Positions 47,504 through 59,158 of a stretch of DNA of 64,000 nt are shown here, piece by piece. How positions within the stretch are numbered: the stretch's first letter is position 1; each line of letters starts with the position of its first letter. Source of the DNA: Capillidium heterosporum (lineage: Eukaryota > Entomophthoromycota > Entomophthoromycetes > Entomophthorales > Capillidiaceae); the NCBI GenBank assembly GCA_016630905.1, contig WBMQ01000007.1, forward strand, positions 1-64,000, given 5' to 3'. The position numbers and the translations under genes are program-made. A model generated the notes under the pieces. The model ran no database searches, was not told the DNA's origin, and saw only the letters and a list, made by a program, of their open reading frames with translations.

Positions 47504-49049
47504 ATTTGTTGTTGGTATTTATTATATTAGTATTCTAAACAGATGTAACTTTTTGGCCCGGAGTTGGTATGGGTGATGTCGTATGTTGAATTTATTTACT
47601 TTATTAACAGATTGTTGTGGTATTGATTCTACGGTCTACGTCTGTACGTCGATATAGAAAAGTAATACACAAGGGAAAGAAAACAAGAACTAGAAGATTT
47701 CGAGTAGAAAAGAAAGTATTAGCTTTAAGATCTACTTGAACCCTCAGCTACCCTTTATTACTTTTTTCAAACGGATACCTAGTCAAAATGTATACCTATC
47801 GACAACTTATCCCTTCTAAATTAGGAAGCGGTAGGAAAAAGTAGTTAAAAAGGAACTTCAAACTTTACTCTATAGTTTTACCACACTATTAGTAAACGTA
47901 TCGCCTGAGTATTATTAGAAATATCTCAGAGTTGAATTGAATGGTCAAGTCGGAACGTAAGGCAGTTCATTTAATACCCTTTGTATAAAGTTAAAACGTA
48001 CCTTTTCAAAATGTTACGACTTGAAATTCCACTTTTAGATTTGTATAACTGACATCCCTCCCCACAACTCCAGCCATTGGCATCCTAAAAGTTTTGATGT
48101 GAAAGGCTGTCGTTTCAGTAGTTTCGATTCAAGCACCTTCTGAAAAGTTCCTACCAACGGCTCGAATGGCAAGTTGGTGTTGGCGTTCGACTTTAAACGG
48201 TAAACTTAAAATTTTCAATATTTTCCCATTATATATTTTTAATTTGCAACGCAAAAGTTTTGATGGAAAACCTTTGCTTACCGATTCGGGTAACTTCCCG
48301 ATTTCCCCAAATCTACAGCTGACTCCTGCCAATTTGTCGTATTGAAGTGGTTTCAATGTGTATTCAACTAGTTGTATCTTTTTATAATATAATGAACAAA
48401 TAAAGTGCAAGTCTTATTGGACAATTTAGAACAGCAAAATATCAATAGGTTGAACTACTCTGAAATGCATGCTAATTTTATCCTTGCAAGTCTTCAGATT
48501 AATAATGTTCCACATTCGAAAGATACTTACTCAACTGTTATTAATATAGCTCTAGGAATAAATTTGATATCAATCTAAATATAGCTTCATCGGCTATACA
48601 AGGAGCTAACCTTTGCTAAAGTAATCGATCAAAGATGATAAAAAGTTGTAAAAGATTATAAACTGCAAGGTAGGAATTTAGCAAACTCACAATTTTCAAA
48701 TTTTATCAACTTATCTATTAATTGGAGCTACTTTTAAAATCCTTTCCCAATATTGATATCTTTGTCCTCATTGAAGCTATTCGAATTGAATCGGTGAAGG
48801 CTCTATATTAGAAAATTCGACATTTCACTTTACTAAAACTTCCATATTCGTAAGCTACACAAGGTTTGGTCTCAATCAAAGTATATGGTTTATCAAAATA
48901 TTGGTTGTGAATTCACAACTGTCAGACTCAATAAGCGGAGAAATAATTTGAATTTCATAGCCAATATCATCGGTGCAAACTAAACCAAAAGCTTAGCTTT
49001 AGACATCAAAGTACAGAGTAGGTTTCTTTTTTAGACTTGAGATTTGAAT
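47504..49049. other. Intergenic region, no gene recognised
   Basis: Kinase promoter and AT-rich sequence. A 93-codon minus-strand ORF (48129-48410) has no motif. The far end leads into an F-box relict. Confidence 0.45.
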
Positions 49050-50300
49050 ATGACTAAAGTTATCGATTTACTACTCGAGTTACTTTTGAATATGGCTCTA
49101 ATTTGGATCAACTATCACTATAAAACTTCAGTTTAACTAACAAGTACTTGTAATAAATAGCTGTCAACATAATTTTCAAATACGTTAAAAGTTCAAACGT
49201 ACCTACTCAGTAAGTAAAGAAGAGCAAAACCCAGGTAGTAATATAATGATAGATGACATACTTGCAGGGTACTGTAATTGTGTTGAGGTTTTCGAATGTA
49301 AAAATACAAATCTTGATCTAGCTTTAATCTTACCAAAAATTAAAAAAAACATATCTAGTCCATTAAAAAGAAATCTTACTTTATAGACCTTAGTGACAAC
49401 GAACTTGACATGCATCATAAGTTGAAAAGCTATAAACTTTATAGAACCAGTCTGGAAATTATATATATACTGATGCCTTCTGTAGTTCAGAACTTTAAAA
49501 TATTTTCAATTAAAGGGGTATTTAGTACTATGGTTACAATACTCGACTACATTTGGGAGCGGATGGAGATCTCCGATTTCATTACATAATAGAAGATTTT
49601 CGACAACTATAACTGCTCAAAATCATTCAAGTATTTTAGACCTAACCTTAGTTTTTTAAAGCCTTTTATTCCTTGAACTAAACATTAGCAATATTTTAAA
49701 AGTCGATTGTTATAAAACACACCTCTTCAACCCACAGTATTGGTTTAGACTAATGCACTTGAAAGTAGGTGCTATAGTCTTGGTTTTAATTCATCAGGTA
49801 ACCACGACAAGCCTAAAACTCTTCAGCTATATAATTCAAGTGTATAGAAAGCTATGAGCTCAAAAGATTTTTTGGCATCAACATTTTATATCGATAAATG
49901 GTTTTATTTCAACTTCAATTGCATTTTTAAACTATATCCAGCAGTTACCCAACCTTACTAGCCTAAGCTTTGAAAGCAGGTTTCCAGCTTTCGACTTTAA
50001 TTTCAGCTTCAGCTTCAAACTATGCAAGTTCAACTTAGTTGGACTTTAAGCTTTGAGTCCATATATATTTTATTGAGTCTCAAATTATGCAAAAGTATTA
50101 ATATTTGATTTTCATTTTAGTACAACGGAGCTATGAGGTATACCACCTATAACATCGCCTTTCCAAATTTAATATATCTAAATATCGTCAACAATACTAC
50201 CAGGTTTGAGGATTTTATAAAGAGAACGCTTATACTTGAGCAGCCATTTCAAATACAACTAAATAGCTTCTGTAGTAATAACTTGGATAAATCAGTTATA
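49050..50300 (+). pseudogene. F-box/LRR pseudogene, plus strand
   Basis: A scattered but collinear relict of the F-box/LRR family. Near 49054 it reads VIDLLLELLLNMALIW, aligning to the intact EIIDLPPELLSNIAFNL. Near 49290 VFECKNTNLDLALILPKIK aligns to VFECERVNSSILSFLPKIK. Near 49735 NPQYWFRLMHLKV aligns to AQYWPKLKYLKV. Near 49920 LNYIQQLPNLTSLSFESRFPA aligns to LNYIQQLSNLTSLSLDGAFPA. Near 50160 FPNLIYLNIVNNTTRFEDFIK aligns to FPNLLYLSVINDATGLETFIK. Multiple stops and frameshifts separate the blocks, so it is not functional. Confidence 0.82.
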
Positions 50301-50399
50301 TAATCAGTTCTGTACAAAAGCTAAAGCTATAAAAGCCATTGTATATATTGAATAGTTAATTTATTTACCTGATAAAATAATGAATTTAAAATTATAAAC

Positions 50400-51660
50400 T
50401 GATAGTCATAAACTTTGGGATACAAACCCTGATGAATCTATCCAACTCAACCGGACCATCGACGATATCCAGTACAACCAAGTTAGGAAAAGCGATAGTA
50501 GTGTTCCAATTAGAAGTTCTATAGATGCAACTGTTGGTAAAATACAACTTAAGCCTCCAATACTTTACTAGACTAGCTAGAAATTTGACAAGTTAAATCG
50601 GAGATGGCAATGTACTTGAACAGATATTTGACGAGTTGGGAGTCGATGAAGTTCAATAAATTAGTATCGAAACATCCATTCAAATCTAAAGAGTAGAGAT
50701 GAGGTAACTTGTTAAAGATGCGCCATAGGATATTCAAGTCGATAGGGTTGGTTATCAAGCTAACTTTCAACGAGTAAACCGTACTAAATATAAACAAGGC
50801 ATTGGCGTTAGTAAAGATGAGTTCATAAAGTTAAAGGCTGATCAAGTTTCTGTAGCAGCACTTGGAATTATAGGCAAACTCGGATCAGCTATCTAAAGCC
50901 AAATCCTTTAAGTTGAGCCAATAGCTGGAATCAAAAAGTAATTGAATATGTAGTGAAAACTAGGTTGAAATGAGCTAACAACTTTTATATTGAACTTTAC
51001 TAAGCTATCAGTATATGTATATGTATATATATATGTATGACTGATGCTTTTCCAAACCTATAACTTAAAAGCCTTGAAATTTGGGAAGTTGTCGTGGATG
51101 AAATGGAGTTTTTCCGGTCATGTATTCTAAGTCACGGTTGTACTTTATATCTGGTATAATGAGAAGCTTACTGAGTCCTCACCCCCTATTGTTAATGCTT
51201 TTAAATGCCCCATAATTAGGATTATTAAATTGTAGTTGAATTGAATGTATTTTGACATAAATAAACCACAGTACTCCCATTCTTTGATACTCAGATTTTA
51301 AAATGACCATAGTTGTATACGGTCTCTCGGCAGGCTTTTAGGTTCTCAAATAACGAAAGTTTTAAGCTCAATCTTTTTAGGCGTGTTTGAACATCTTAAT
51401 GTACCTGTTATACTTTTAAATAGCATTGTAGATATGATCGCAGACTTTGTAACTACATTCACAACATTGAACTTTGATATAGTTGTTTAAACTATCTACT
51501 ACACTGTAGATGCAGGATATCGCTATCTTGGGAAAGTACTTGTTGATAAGGCTAACTTTTTAGAACTCAATGTCAAAATTGTCTAGGACAAGTTAAAGTT
51601 CAATTTGGAGTCAGGTAAGATGTAAGCTCGCCTTTGGGTAGTGGAGAGTTGTGATTTTAG
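50400..51660 (-). pseudogene. F-box/LRR pseudogene, minus strand
   Basis: Tail-to-tail with the preceding relict. Reading down the minus strand, FSLINKYFPKIAI (about 51530) aligns to the F-box SLVNKYFHQISI. SSYWLNLKDLALDS then a stop (about 50910) aligns to AQYWPKLKYLKV. FNKLPHLYSLDLNGCFD (about 50700) is an LRR, and FPNLVVLDIVDGPVELDRFI (about 50470) aligns to FPNLLYLSVINDATGLETFI. Stops and frameshifts break it. The C-terminal third is still open for 70 codons. Confidence 0.75.
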
Positions 51661-52159
51661 GGATACAGAAGAGTCGCTTCTTCTGAGTTCTTGGCATGTT
51701 GGTTTAAGAATGTTAGTGTTCAAGTTTATAAAACGAAGAACTACACCTTGCAGTAGTATTATATTTTTAAATTAAGCTATATACTTTTTAACAATGGTTT
51801 ATAAACAATTTGAAAAGTACATGAATTAAACACCCCTGCCTTGACATTTCATTTACCTTGAGCCATAAAATTTATTACCAAAGAAGTCACCAATGGTGTT
51901 GCCATCCTTATTGTAAGAAATTATATATTCTAACAACTGTAGAGAAAGTCTACCAGTTTACCTCAGGAACGTACATACATACCTTCTGTAATTAATAAAT
52001 CTGGCTTTGGCATTATACTTTAATTTTTCAAAATATTGATAATTCGTATAGAACTGTACTGTATATATATAAACTATGCTAATAGTTGCTTCTACATATA
52101 GTTATGACTTGAAAAAAAAACAAAAGGAGCACTACAACTGTCAAATAAGTTTAATAGCT
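51661..52159. other. AT-rich spacer
   Basis: No feature is recognised between the F-box relict and the M28 peptidase 3' end. Confidence 0.5.
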
Positions 52160-53245
52160 CTACAAAGTAGGCTCCGATAACTCGACTACATAAGCCACCG
52201 CAACCCTAGCAAACGAAAACCAAGTAGACCAGTCTACAAACTCAACTTTATCGTTCTCAGTGTGGATCTTGTTGAAGGGGGTATCCTCGAATGTAAATGC
52301 TGATCGATATCCCTGCTCAAAGTAAGCGGCATGGTCACTACAGCCGTAACCACACTTGCCATCGACCCAGTACAACTCAGTGTAAGCTTCGACGAACCGC
52401 TTCATAAGGTAACTGAGGTTGGCATCGGTGTAGTCTCCAATTATACGGATCTGTTTCTTTTCAGAGAGGAAGCCACTCATATCGAACTGAGCTTGGGTCA
52501 CTACGTCGATACCTTGAGTTCGGTAATTACGAGCTATGTCACGGGACCCTCTAAGACCTATCTCTTCAGCAGCGTACCACTGGAATTCTAAGCTACGTCT
52601 AGGTTGGAAGTTGACTTTGGTTAAAGCAGATAGAACCTGTAGTAAGGTAACGGTACCAGTACCGTCGTCATCAGCTCCTGGTGCCCTACCGGTTGCACGC
52701 TGAGTACGGTTGATGGAATCGAGATGGGCACCTATAACTACCAACTGGGATTTCAACTCGGAGTCGCTTCCATCAATGTGTACGATGATGGAAGGCTGGG
52801 GCCAATCGTGCTGGTATTTCTTTACGCTGCAACCCTTTATCTTCAAGCAGGATTGTTGAGCTTGGTCGTGGATCCAGTTGGCTGCCTCTACTCCAGTTGT
52901 TGTGTTGAAGTAACGAGTGTGATAGTTACTTAAGTGAGTCAACTGGCTTTTGGCAGCAGTTGGGTCAACGTGGGGAATCGTCGATCTTACTTGATCCCAG
53001 TAGCGGATGTCATCGGGAAGTTGGAAGCTAGACTTGATTTCAGGTAGCTGCATACGGGAGTTTGGAGTTGGATCGTCAGTTACGTCGACAAAATGTTTAC
53101 TTTGGGCTATCAGTTCGGAGACCTGGGCCTCGGTGAACCATTTGGGCTCAGAGTCGGCGCTCAATTTTAAGAGACGGCTGTCTTCACTACTACTCAAAAC
53201 CTGGAGGATCAGGACCGATATCGAGGCTAAACTTAAAAGTTTCAT
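52160..53245 (-). CDS. Secreted M28 aminopeptidase (leucine-aminopeptidase type)
   Basis: Using the ATG at 53245 the protein is 361 residues and begins with a clean signal peptide, MKLLSLASISVLILQVL. An upstream in-frame ATG at 53338 would add 31 basic residues ahead of it; the TATA-like element at 53296-53305 makes that unlikely. A short propeptide and PA-free M28 catalytic domain follow. Zinc and catalytic residues are visible in VVIGAHLDSIN (His, Asp), PGADDDGTGT (bridging Asp), WYAAEEIGLRGS (catalytic Glu), QFDMSG (Asp) and NKIHTENDK (His). Cys pair GKCGYGC is typical of fungal leucine aminopeptidases. It should release N-terminal residues from extracellular peptides. Confidence 0.92.
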   Translation of the reverse strand: MKLLSLASISVLILQVLSSSEDSRLLKLSADSEPKWFTEAQVSELIAQSKHFVDVTDDPTPNSRMQLPEIKSSFQLPDDIRYWDQVRSTIPHVDPTAAKSQLTHLSNYHTRYFNTTTGVEAANWIHDQAQQSCLKIKGCSVKKYQHDWPQPSIIVHIDGSDSELKSQLVVIGAHLDSINRTQRATGRAPGADDDGTGTVTLLQVLSALTKVNFQPRRSLEFQWYAAEEIGLRGSRDIARNYRTQGIDVVTQAQFDMSGFLSEKKQIRIIGDYTDANLSYLMKRFVEAYTELYWVDGKCGYGCSDHAAYFEQGYRSAFTFEDTPFNKIHTENDKVEFVDWSTWFSFARVAVAYVVELSEPTL

Positions 53246-54190
53246 TCTTGGGTATTTCGTTCGATTGTTTAGAGAATTCTTTAGCGCCAACTTGGCTTTT
53301 ATATGGAAATCGGAGAGGACTTTTGGTATACAAACCAAGCTGATTCTTTTGCCAAGGGGGCTGATAAGTCACATCGACTTATCGAAACTTGGGTTAGAAG
53401 CCTCTTTCATATTTAGTTTGGAAGCTTAAAGAATATAAATCTTTGACAAAACACTGTACAGTCAGCTGATAGTCTAATGATGCCATTCCGTGACCTACTG
53501 TTTAGTTTTAAATTAGGGTGATCTGAATACTACTTATCACTTGATAGTTTGGAAATCATTTGGTTCGGTCAAGCTTTTGAAAAAGGACATATAGTGCCAT
53601 TATTAGTCCCAAATAGTCAATTGGACAAAGGGTCTCATGTAATCTGATGGGACTCTAGTCACCCAATAAACATATGATGCTAAAGTCGAACTTTCCTAGA
53701 ATATGAGACTTTGAGAGTGTACGAAGTTAGCTAATTCATATCTGTATACGTTTGATAAGTGGTGAAATACATATTTTAAATGCGAAGCGGTGGTTTGTAA
53801 ACAACAGTATTCGTGTAAGGGATTAATAGCTTTTACAACTATAAAAATATTAGCTAGACCCAACTTCCTCTACTTTATAACATAATATGTCATTATTGCA
53901 CAATTTCATTTATAATTGTATATTGTTTTTATCAAGGTATAATAACATCACTTTTCCTCAGCTATCCAGTATTGCTTACTGCTTCAAATTATTACACCAT
54001 CTATTCTAAAAATATAGAATCACCTAGCATAATATAAATTATAAATGTAGAACTATAGTTTAATTAAAAAATAGTACTTGGTTAGTATAAAGGTATCTAT
54101 TTATAAGTCTTGATAAAATTTACAAGTGTAAAACTATCGTATGCAAACGATATCTTCATAAAAAGATGGCTTCATAAGCAATAAAAATAC
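53246..54190. other. Intergenic region, M28 promoter
   Basis: Contains the TATA-like element of the M28 gene. No other gene is seen before the tRNA. Confidence 0.5.
53296..53305 (-). promoter_or_regulatory. TATA-like element of the M28 peptidase
   Basis: The minus strand reads CATATAAAAG about 55 bp upstream of the chosen start 53245. It lies inside the would-be coding sequence of the longer ORF, which favours the shorter start. Confidence 0.45.
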
Positions 54191-54263
54191 TGCTCCCTGT
54201 GAGGCTCGAACTCACGACCTTCAGATTATGAGACTGACGCACTACCAACTGTGCTAAAGAAGC
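54191..54263 (-). tRNA. tRNA-Met (CAT), elongator type
   Basis: A 73-nt intronless cloverleaf on the minus strand. The 7-bp acceptor stem GCTTCTT/AGGGAGC has G-U wobbles. D arm is GCAC-AGTTGGTA-GTGC. The anticodon loop is CTCATAA, giving anticodon CAT. The T arm has GTGAG-TTCGAGC-CTCAC, and A is the discriminator. The anticodon-arm block GTCAGTCTCATAATCTGAAGG is like yeast elongator tRNA-Met and unlike the initiator. CCA is not encoded. Confidence 0.95.
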
Positions 54264-54478
54264 AAATGCTTGTTCCTCTTCTTTTAATATGTAATTTTAA
54301 ATAGACTAACTCATCACATTTAGATGGGATATCATCAATTCATCTGGTGTATCGAATCAAAAACTCAATCCAATTTTGATATAGCCTTGAATTAAATCTG
54401 GTAAAAATAGTATCAAAGCTATACTAGACAATAATTTCATCATTTATAAACTTTATTTTCAAAAGTAAGTTCAAAATT
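54264..54478. other. tRNA 5' flank
   Basis: Short AT-rich spacer between the tRNA and the 3' end of the coiled-coil gene. Confidence 0.4.
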
Positions 54479-55387
54479 TTAGGTTTGGAGAGATCGACTA
54501 GAGCTATGTTGTGAAAGCGGTGGTAGAGCGAAGGATCCCAGTCCCAAATTGTAGTTGTCGCTACCCCCATTGACCTTGGAGATGAGTGGAAGGTCGTCGT
54601 CGTCATCATCGGTTTTATCCATCTTCCTATTAAATTTATGTATCTGAGGTAGCAGTAGGGGTAGATCGTCGCTCCTATAAGTTTCCTCGTCGTTAGGCTG
54701 GGTACTAGATACTCGAACCAAATTTCTATGGTCCACTTTATTGGAATCACAGCTGGACGACCGCTCCCGGTAGATAACTGTACCACTCCTACTGGCCAGA
54801 ACCTTTCGCGTACTGTCTTGCAAGTTCAAAAGTGGTCGTCGAGCCTTCAAAGCCAACGTACGCTTAACTTCCTCGTCCTTGGCCGCCACTATGAATTTCA
54901 AAGTCTGGCAGATGGCTTTGACTTTGTTCAACTTACTATTCAAAGCTTCATTCTCCTTGAGTAGAATTAACCGTTCCATCTCCAACATATCGGTTTCGGC
55001 TTGCCACTTGACTTTCTGCTTGCGCGTCACCTTGATACTTTCTGCCTCTACCTCCTTGATCTTAGGTTTAAGTGCCGCCGTATCTTGACAGTCCAAAAGT
55101 GCTTCATTCTGTTCAGAGAAAAATTTGAGGAACTCTACCGTCTGCGAGAAATCTTCCAAGGGGAGTATAGGCTCGTGGTAGCTACTGGTCATGTACAAGG
55201 TCTCGCTGAGGTCAGCCATAAAGTCGGCTTCCGAGATGGAGGAGACGGTGGAGGATGGTGAGGTGGACATGGTCTCGGTCATATGTGGGTCCATGCCGAA
55301 CATGGCAGTCACCTCAAACTTTGATTCATCGAGTCTATTGGACTCCAAGTTTAAATCGGATTTCGTTTCCTTAGGTAGCGCTGACAT
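54479..55387 (-). CDS. Hypothetical coiled-coil protein, zipper-like
   Basis: A 302-residue single-exon ORF with clearly coding composition. The N-terminal 85 residues are acidic and Ser/Thr-rich. About 110-175 form a charged helix with zipper spacing (METERLILLKENEAL-type heptads: LKENEALNSKLNKVKAICQ, L/V every seventh residue). The preceding basic stretch KVTRKQKVKWQ lacks the bZIP N-x7-R signature, so a DNA-binding bZIP is not supported. The C-terminal half is Ser/Arg-rich, with an Asp run (DDDDDD) and LPLLLP/LPLI patches. I recognise no family. A TATAAAAG box lies about 160 bp upstream. It could be a transcription cofactor or cytoskeletal adaptor; this is open. Confidence 0.75.
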   Translation of the reverse strand: MSALPKETKSDLNLESNRLDESKFEVTAMFGMDPHMTETMSTSPSSTVSSISEADFMADLSETLYMTSSYHEPILPLEDFSQTVEFLKFFSEQNEALLDCQDTAALKPKIKEVEAESIKVTRKQKVKWQAETDMLEMERLILLKENEALNSKLNKVKAICQTLKFIVAAKDEEVKRTLALKARRPLLNLQDSTRKVLASRSGTVIYRERSSSCDSNKVDHRNLVRVSSTQPNDEETYRSDDLPLLLPQIHKFNRKMDKTDDDDDDLPLISKVNGGSDNYNLGLGSFALPPLSQHSSSRSLQT

Positions 55388-56699
55388 GTCGGTTATAAAT
55401 TAGGTTTATAAAATTTTAAAGGGAGTTGAACTACTGCTTTATTTTTGAAAGTTGGTTAGCTTTAAATTGAGTTCAAGTAATTTCGGTGGGGAAATGAGTT
55501 TGAAATTGAAAGTTGGGGGATTGCCAATCTAAATTGCAATGAGCTGCTGCTTTTATACCGGGGTACAGTAGTGGGTTTGGGCAAGAAATCATTAGCATGT
55601 GTAGGTATAGGCGTTTTTGGGGCTTATTTAGTAATTGCAATGCCTTGTTTTGGAACGGGGATGTGAGATTTTAATTACTTTGCTACAAACATGTACTATG
55701 ATATATAGTATTTCAATTCAAAGCTTATAATAGTAATAGACATATCACTACTACACATTCTTAAATTTCTTTGATAAAAACCTATAGCATATGTTATTTT
55801 CATAATCAGAACTTAAATGCTTAACCCTGAGTCCATTATTCGTAAGGTGACGGCTTTGTAAAAAGCCTATATTGTACGACCTACAATTTCAATAATCCTA
55901 GTTCCATATAGCTGTAGTATACTTTTTCTAGGCTTATACCAAAAATAATACTATTCGAAGCAGCTTAAAACATTATATTTCATCTATATTTAATCAATAT
56001 GGAGGTATCAGCTATAAAAATCTTGCTTTTGTAGCATATATATAAAGTTATGAGGCCAATCTACTATAAGAATTTTCGCATCTGTATATTGATATAATAA
56101 AACATATTGTCACCAAGATCACCGATATACTTAATAGCAATACTTTTGCAAGATGTTTGAACATTATGAAGTGTTTCAAAATATAGCCATCTAATTTCAA
56201 GACATACTTATCTTTCACCAACTCCACTCTTATTAATCTCCCTTTTCCTACAAGTTTAGCGAAAAGTCCTTTACAGTAGCAAACTTAGGATCGTTTATAT
56301 TAGGTTAATCAGGTACAGACTCAGAAAGGCCGCTTTCCCTTTCCCGCTCCTTTTAAAATGTCTTCTTCCGATTGATAGATCTCCTATAATGGGGTCAGGA
56401 GATATACACTAAAAAAATTAATAAACTGCGAAAACAGATAGAAAAGATATCTATTGAGTAGCCTAAGTAACTGTTTCCATTCAAAAACACAGTTGAATAG
56501 ATATATCTATTTCTACTGTCTTTTCCCAATCGTTAAAGGCCTAAGCTAGTAAAATAACTCAATATATATAAGAAGTCGATAAATATATTACACTTTATTA
56601 ATTATAAATATAAGGATGTCCTGTGTAGCTTTAATGAATATTAATGATGATCGACAGACAACTTCAATACCAAACCATATCAATACAAGTTATGCCTCT
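55388..56699. other. Intergenic region
   Basis: Promoter of the coiled-coil gene, then AT-rich sequence. A locally GC-richer patch at about 56310-56400 (GGCCGC, TTTCCC, GGGGTC) has no ORF or tRNA fold that I can identify. Confidence 0.4.
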
Positions 56700-57720
56700 T
56701 GCTACCTTCCTGCTGGAGCCTTTTTAGGTAGCTTTAGTAGGTTGACTTTGCAGACTGGATGTGCTTGCTTGAAGGCCAAAGGTTTCAACAGTAGAGCTCT
56801 AGATCTGATAAACTGTTCAAACTCGATGACTTTGTTAATTACGTCGAGGTATATGAGACATGAGAACCTCAATTTAACTTTAGGCCTACCACTGAGAATC
56901 TTGTAAACTTGGGCCAGAAAGGTGATACACAAACTGCGTAACAAAGTGAAGCTGAGGATCAAGCGGGAGAAGGTAGCGTTCTAATGCCGATACTACGCAG
57001 GTGAAATTTATAAAGTTGCATGTCAGGTATTAAGTTAAACTCGTCGGAGTGGAAGCTAATGAAATTGAGTAGTTGAAGAAAGAGGCATAAGATTCTGGTC
57101 AGTATATGGGGTGATAAAAAGTACATTCATCAAACCTATAAATAAACTGGCTCCTAAAGGGTATACGAATTTCTATTTAGCCCAATCTACAACTTATATC
57201 TTTGAATACGATCTTCAATTTGGAGATGTTAGTAAATGAAGCTATATCCTCAGTTTCAGAGGTCAGAAGGGGAAAAAGTGAACTTTGAAGGTATTATACT
57301 TATGGTTGAATGAACTAAGCAGAAAAATATCTGAGTCGATGGCTAGGGGTTTATGACTTTACCAATAGTAGAGGTAGGAGTATTAATCAAGCCAGGTTAA
57401 AGCTCCATAATTGGGAATCGTTATTTCAAGCTCGATGACCTTGGAAAAGATAAGATCTGGCTCTAAGTTGTATATATTGTTAGAGTAATATTTTACGTGT
57501 TTCATCTCGATCTTGAACTTTAAAAGGTTTGAGGGTTTCTGGATGGTTTGCAATTCTTTAAAATTAAGAAGCAATCAAAAATACCCTAGATACTTTACCT
57601 TTGCACTTGGAAAAAGTTCGAGTGGGATACCTGCTAATTTACTTTTGATAATGGATAGAGTATTCGGGTTCTGAACTATTGGAGGTATAGGTGAGTAGTT
57701 TATATCTTTAACATCGATGT
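56700..57720 (-). pseudogene. F-box/LRR C-terminal relict
   Basis: A weakly preserved LRR gene fragment on the minus strand. FSCLIYLDVINKVIEFEQFI-RSRALLL (about 56785-56870) aligns to FPNLLYLSVINDATGLETFI-KERAPLL at the C-terminus of the intact F-box gene. An upstream open stretch (57383-57574) has LLKFKIEMKHVKYYSNN and VIELEITIPNYGALTW, LRR-like. Stops separate the parts and no F-box is seen. A 96-codon plus-strand ORF over it is antisense. Confidence 0.6.
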
Positions 57721-59158
57721 AGAGTCCTTAACTTTTCAATCTTATGTACATACTCAAAGCCTCGTTTAAAATTTCAAAATATTCCTTACTCTTAATTCTT
57801 TCCTTGTAAATTCAAATGTTCTTGAAAGGACTATTGGAATGTTGGTTTAAGTTAACGGCTATGCTGATGTTAATATCTTGATTTCAATATAGTCAACCAA
57901 TTGGCCAAGCCTTACAAATGGCTGGCTTTACTGTAGCAGCTAATTATCATTCTTAACCAATTTTGCGACACATAGTTGGCTGAAATTGCGGTCATTTTTA
58001 TGATTTTTAGGTTAATGGTTAACGATATCGTAAAGCCACAAATTGTGTTAAACTAGGCCTAATGATTCGTATATAAAAGTTTGTTAACTTGATAAACTCT
58101 TGCTTTTGACCACTAAATTGCAGTTCTATATAAATATATATTGTTTAAAGTTCTATCCTTTAAGATACAACTTAAACAACAAGGTAAAATCGCAAGGTAG
58201 TTATAAACTACATTTATGGCTTTGGTAATTTAGACCTCATAAAATATCAGTACCAGTTACTTATCTTTTAAGGCGCGAAATTAGTCAATTATGAAGGCCA
58301 AGGCATTTTCTCCTATTAGAAACTCAACTGGTATCCGATTTAAACATGTATAGCATATATTAATATCACAGGTCGATGTTTTAGTCTATAAATATATATA
58401 ATATAGACTAGAATCAAATAAAAGGCATAATATTATATATATTGATTTAAATTTATAAGTATAACAACAGTATTGGATATACTATCAATGCAGCACTTGG
58501 AAAAGTTTATAATCGTGCAAATTTAAGCTCTGAATTAGTTGTAAAATTCGTTAAGTTTAATGCCATATATTTTCAAATGCTAAATTCGATAGATTCAAGG
58601 CCATTTACCACCTAGTCCATTTGATAATATAATAAAACATCACTACATATATTAAAAGAAGGGGTTTACAAAGAAATTAAACTACTTTAACTCTAAATGT
58701 ATACTATGTAAACATAAGAAGCCTAAGCTATCGATTTATAACAAGGTCTCTTTCAACCACCTCATCTCCACTTTTGCCCTAAATTAAATGAAAACCAAAT
58801 TGGCTGCAAATTTAGCAACTTTTCATTGGATGCAACCATTCGATGGTAGACACCTCTATCGAATTTGAAAGTTATCGGTATCCAAGTGATCAAAAGTGAA
58901 TCTACTACATAACTTGGGTACATATGTTTGCAAACAAAGTTTATTAGCAATAACATAGAATAAAAGCTATATATTCCGTTGAACCATGTCCGAGGTTAAA
59001 ATTAATATTTGCTAAATTCAACTAAAACCAATTCAATTCTACAAAGCTATGTAGATCACATATTTTAAATCTTGTATCTACAAAAGCCAAAATTCTCATA
59101 CATCGAAACAGCTTTTCATCCAAAATTCTTAACCACATCATTAATATCAAAGCAAAAA
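57721..59158. other. AT-rich intergenic region
   Basis: No gene recognised. The ORF at 58762-58956 (-) has no motif. An ATG at 59072 lies upstream of the secreted protein start at 59159. Confidence 0.5.

Noticed and set aside
48129-48410. 93-codon minus-strand ORF
   Set aside because: No motif, no signal peptide, no similarity to other genes in the window.
53246-53338. 31-residue N-terminal extension of the M28 peptidase
   Set aside because: It would bury the signal peptide and overlaps a TATA-like element.
54900-55060. bZIP DNA-binding domain in the 302-residue coiled-coil protein
   Set aside because: Zipper heptads are present, but the basic region lacks the N-x7-R signature.
56616-56906. 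96-codon plus-strand ORF
   Set aside because: Lies antisense to the F-box/LRR relict, which explains its open frame.
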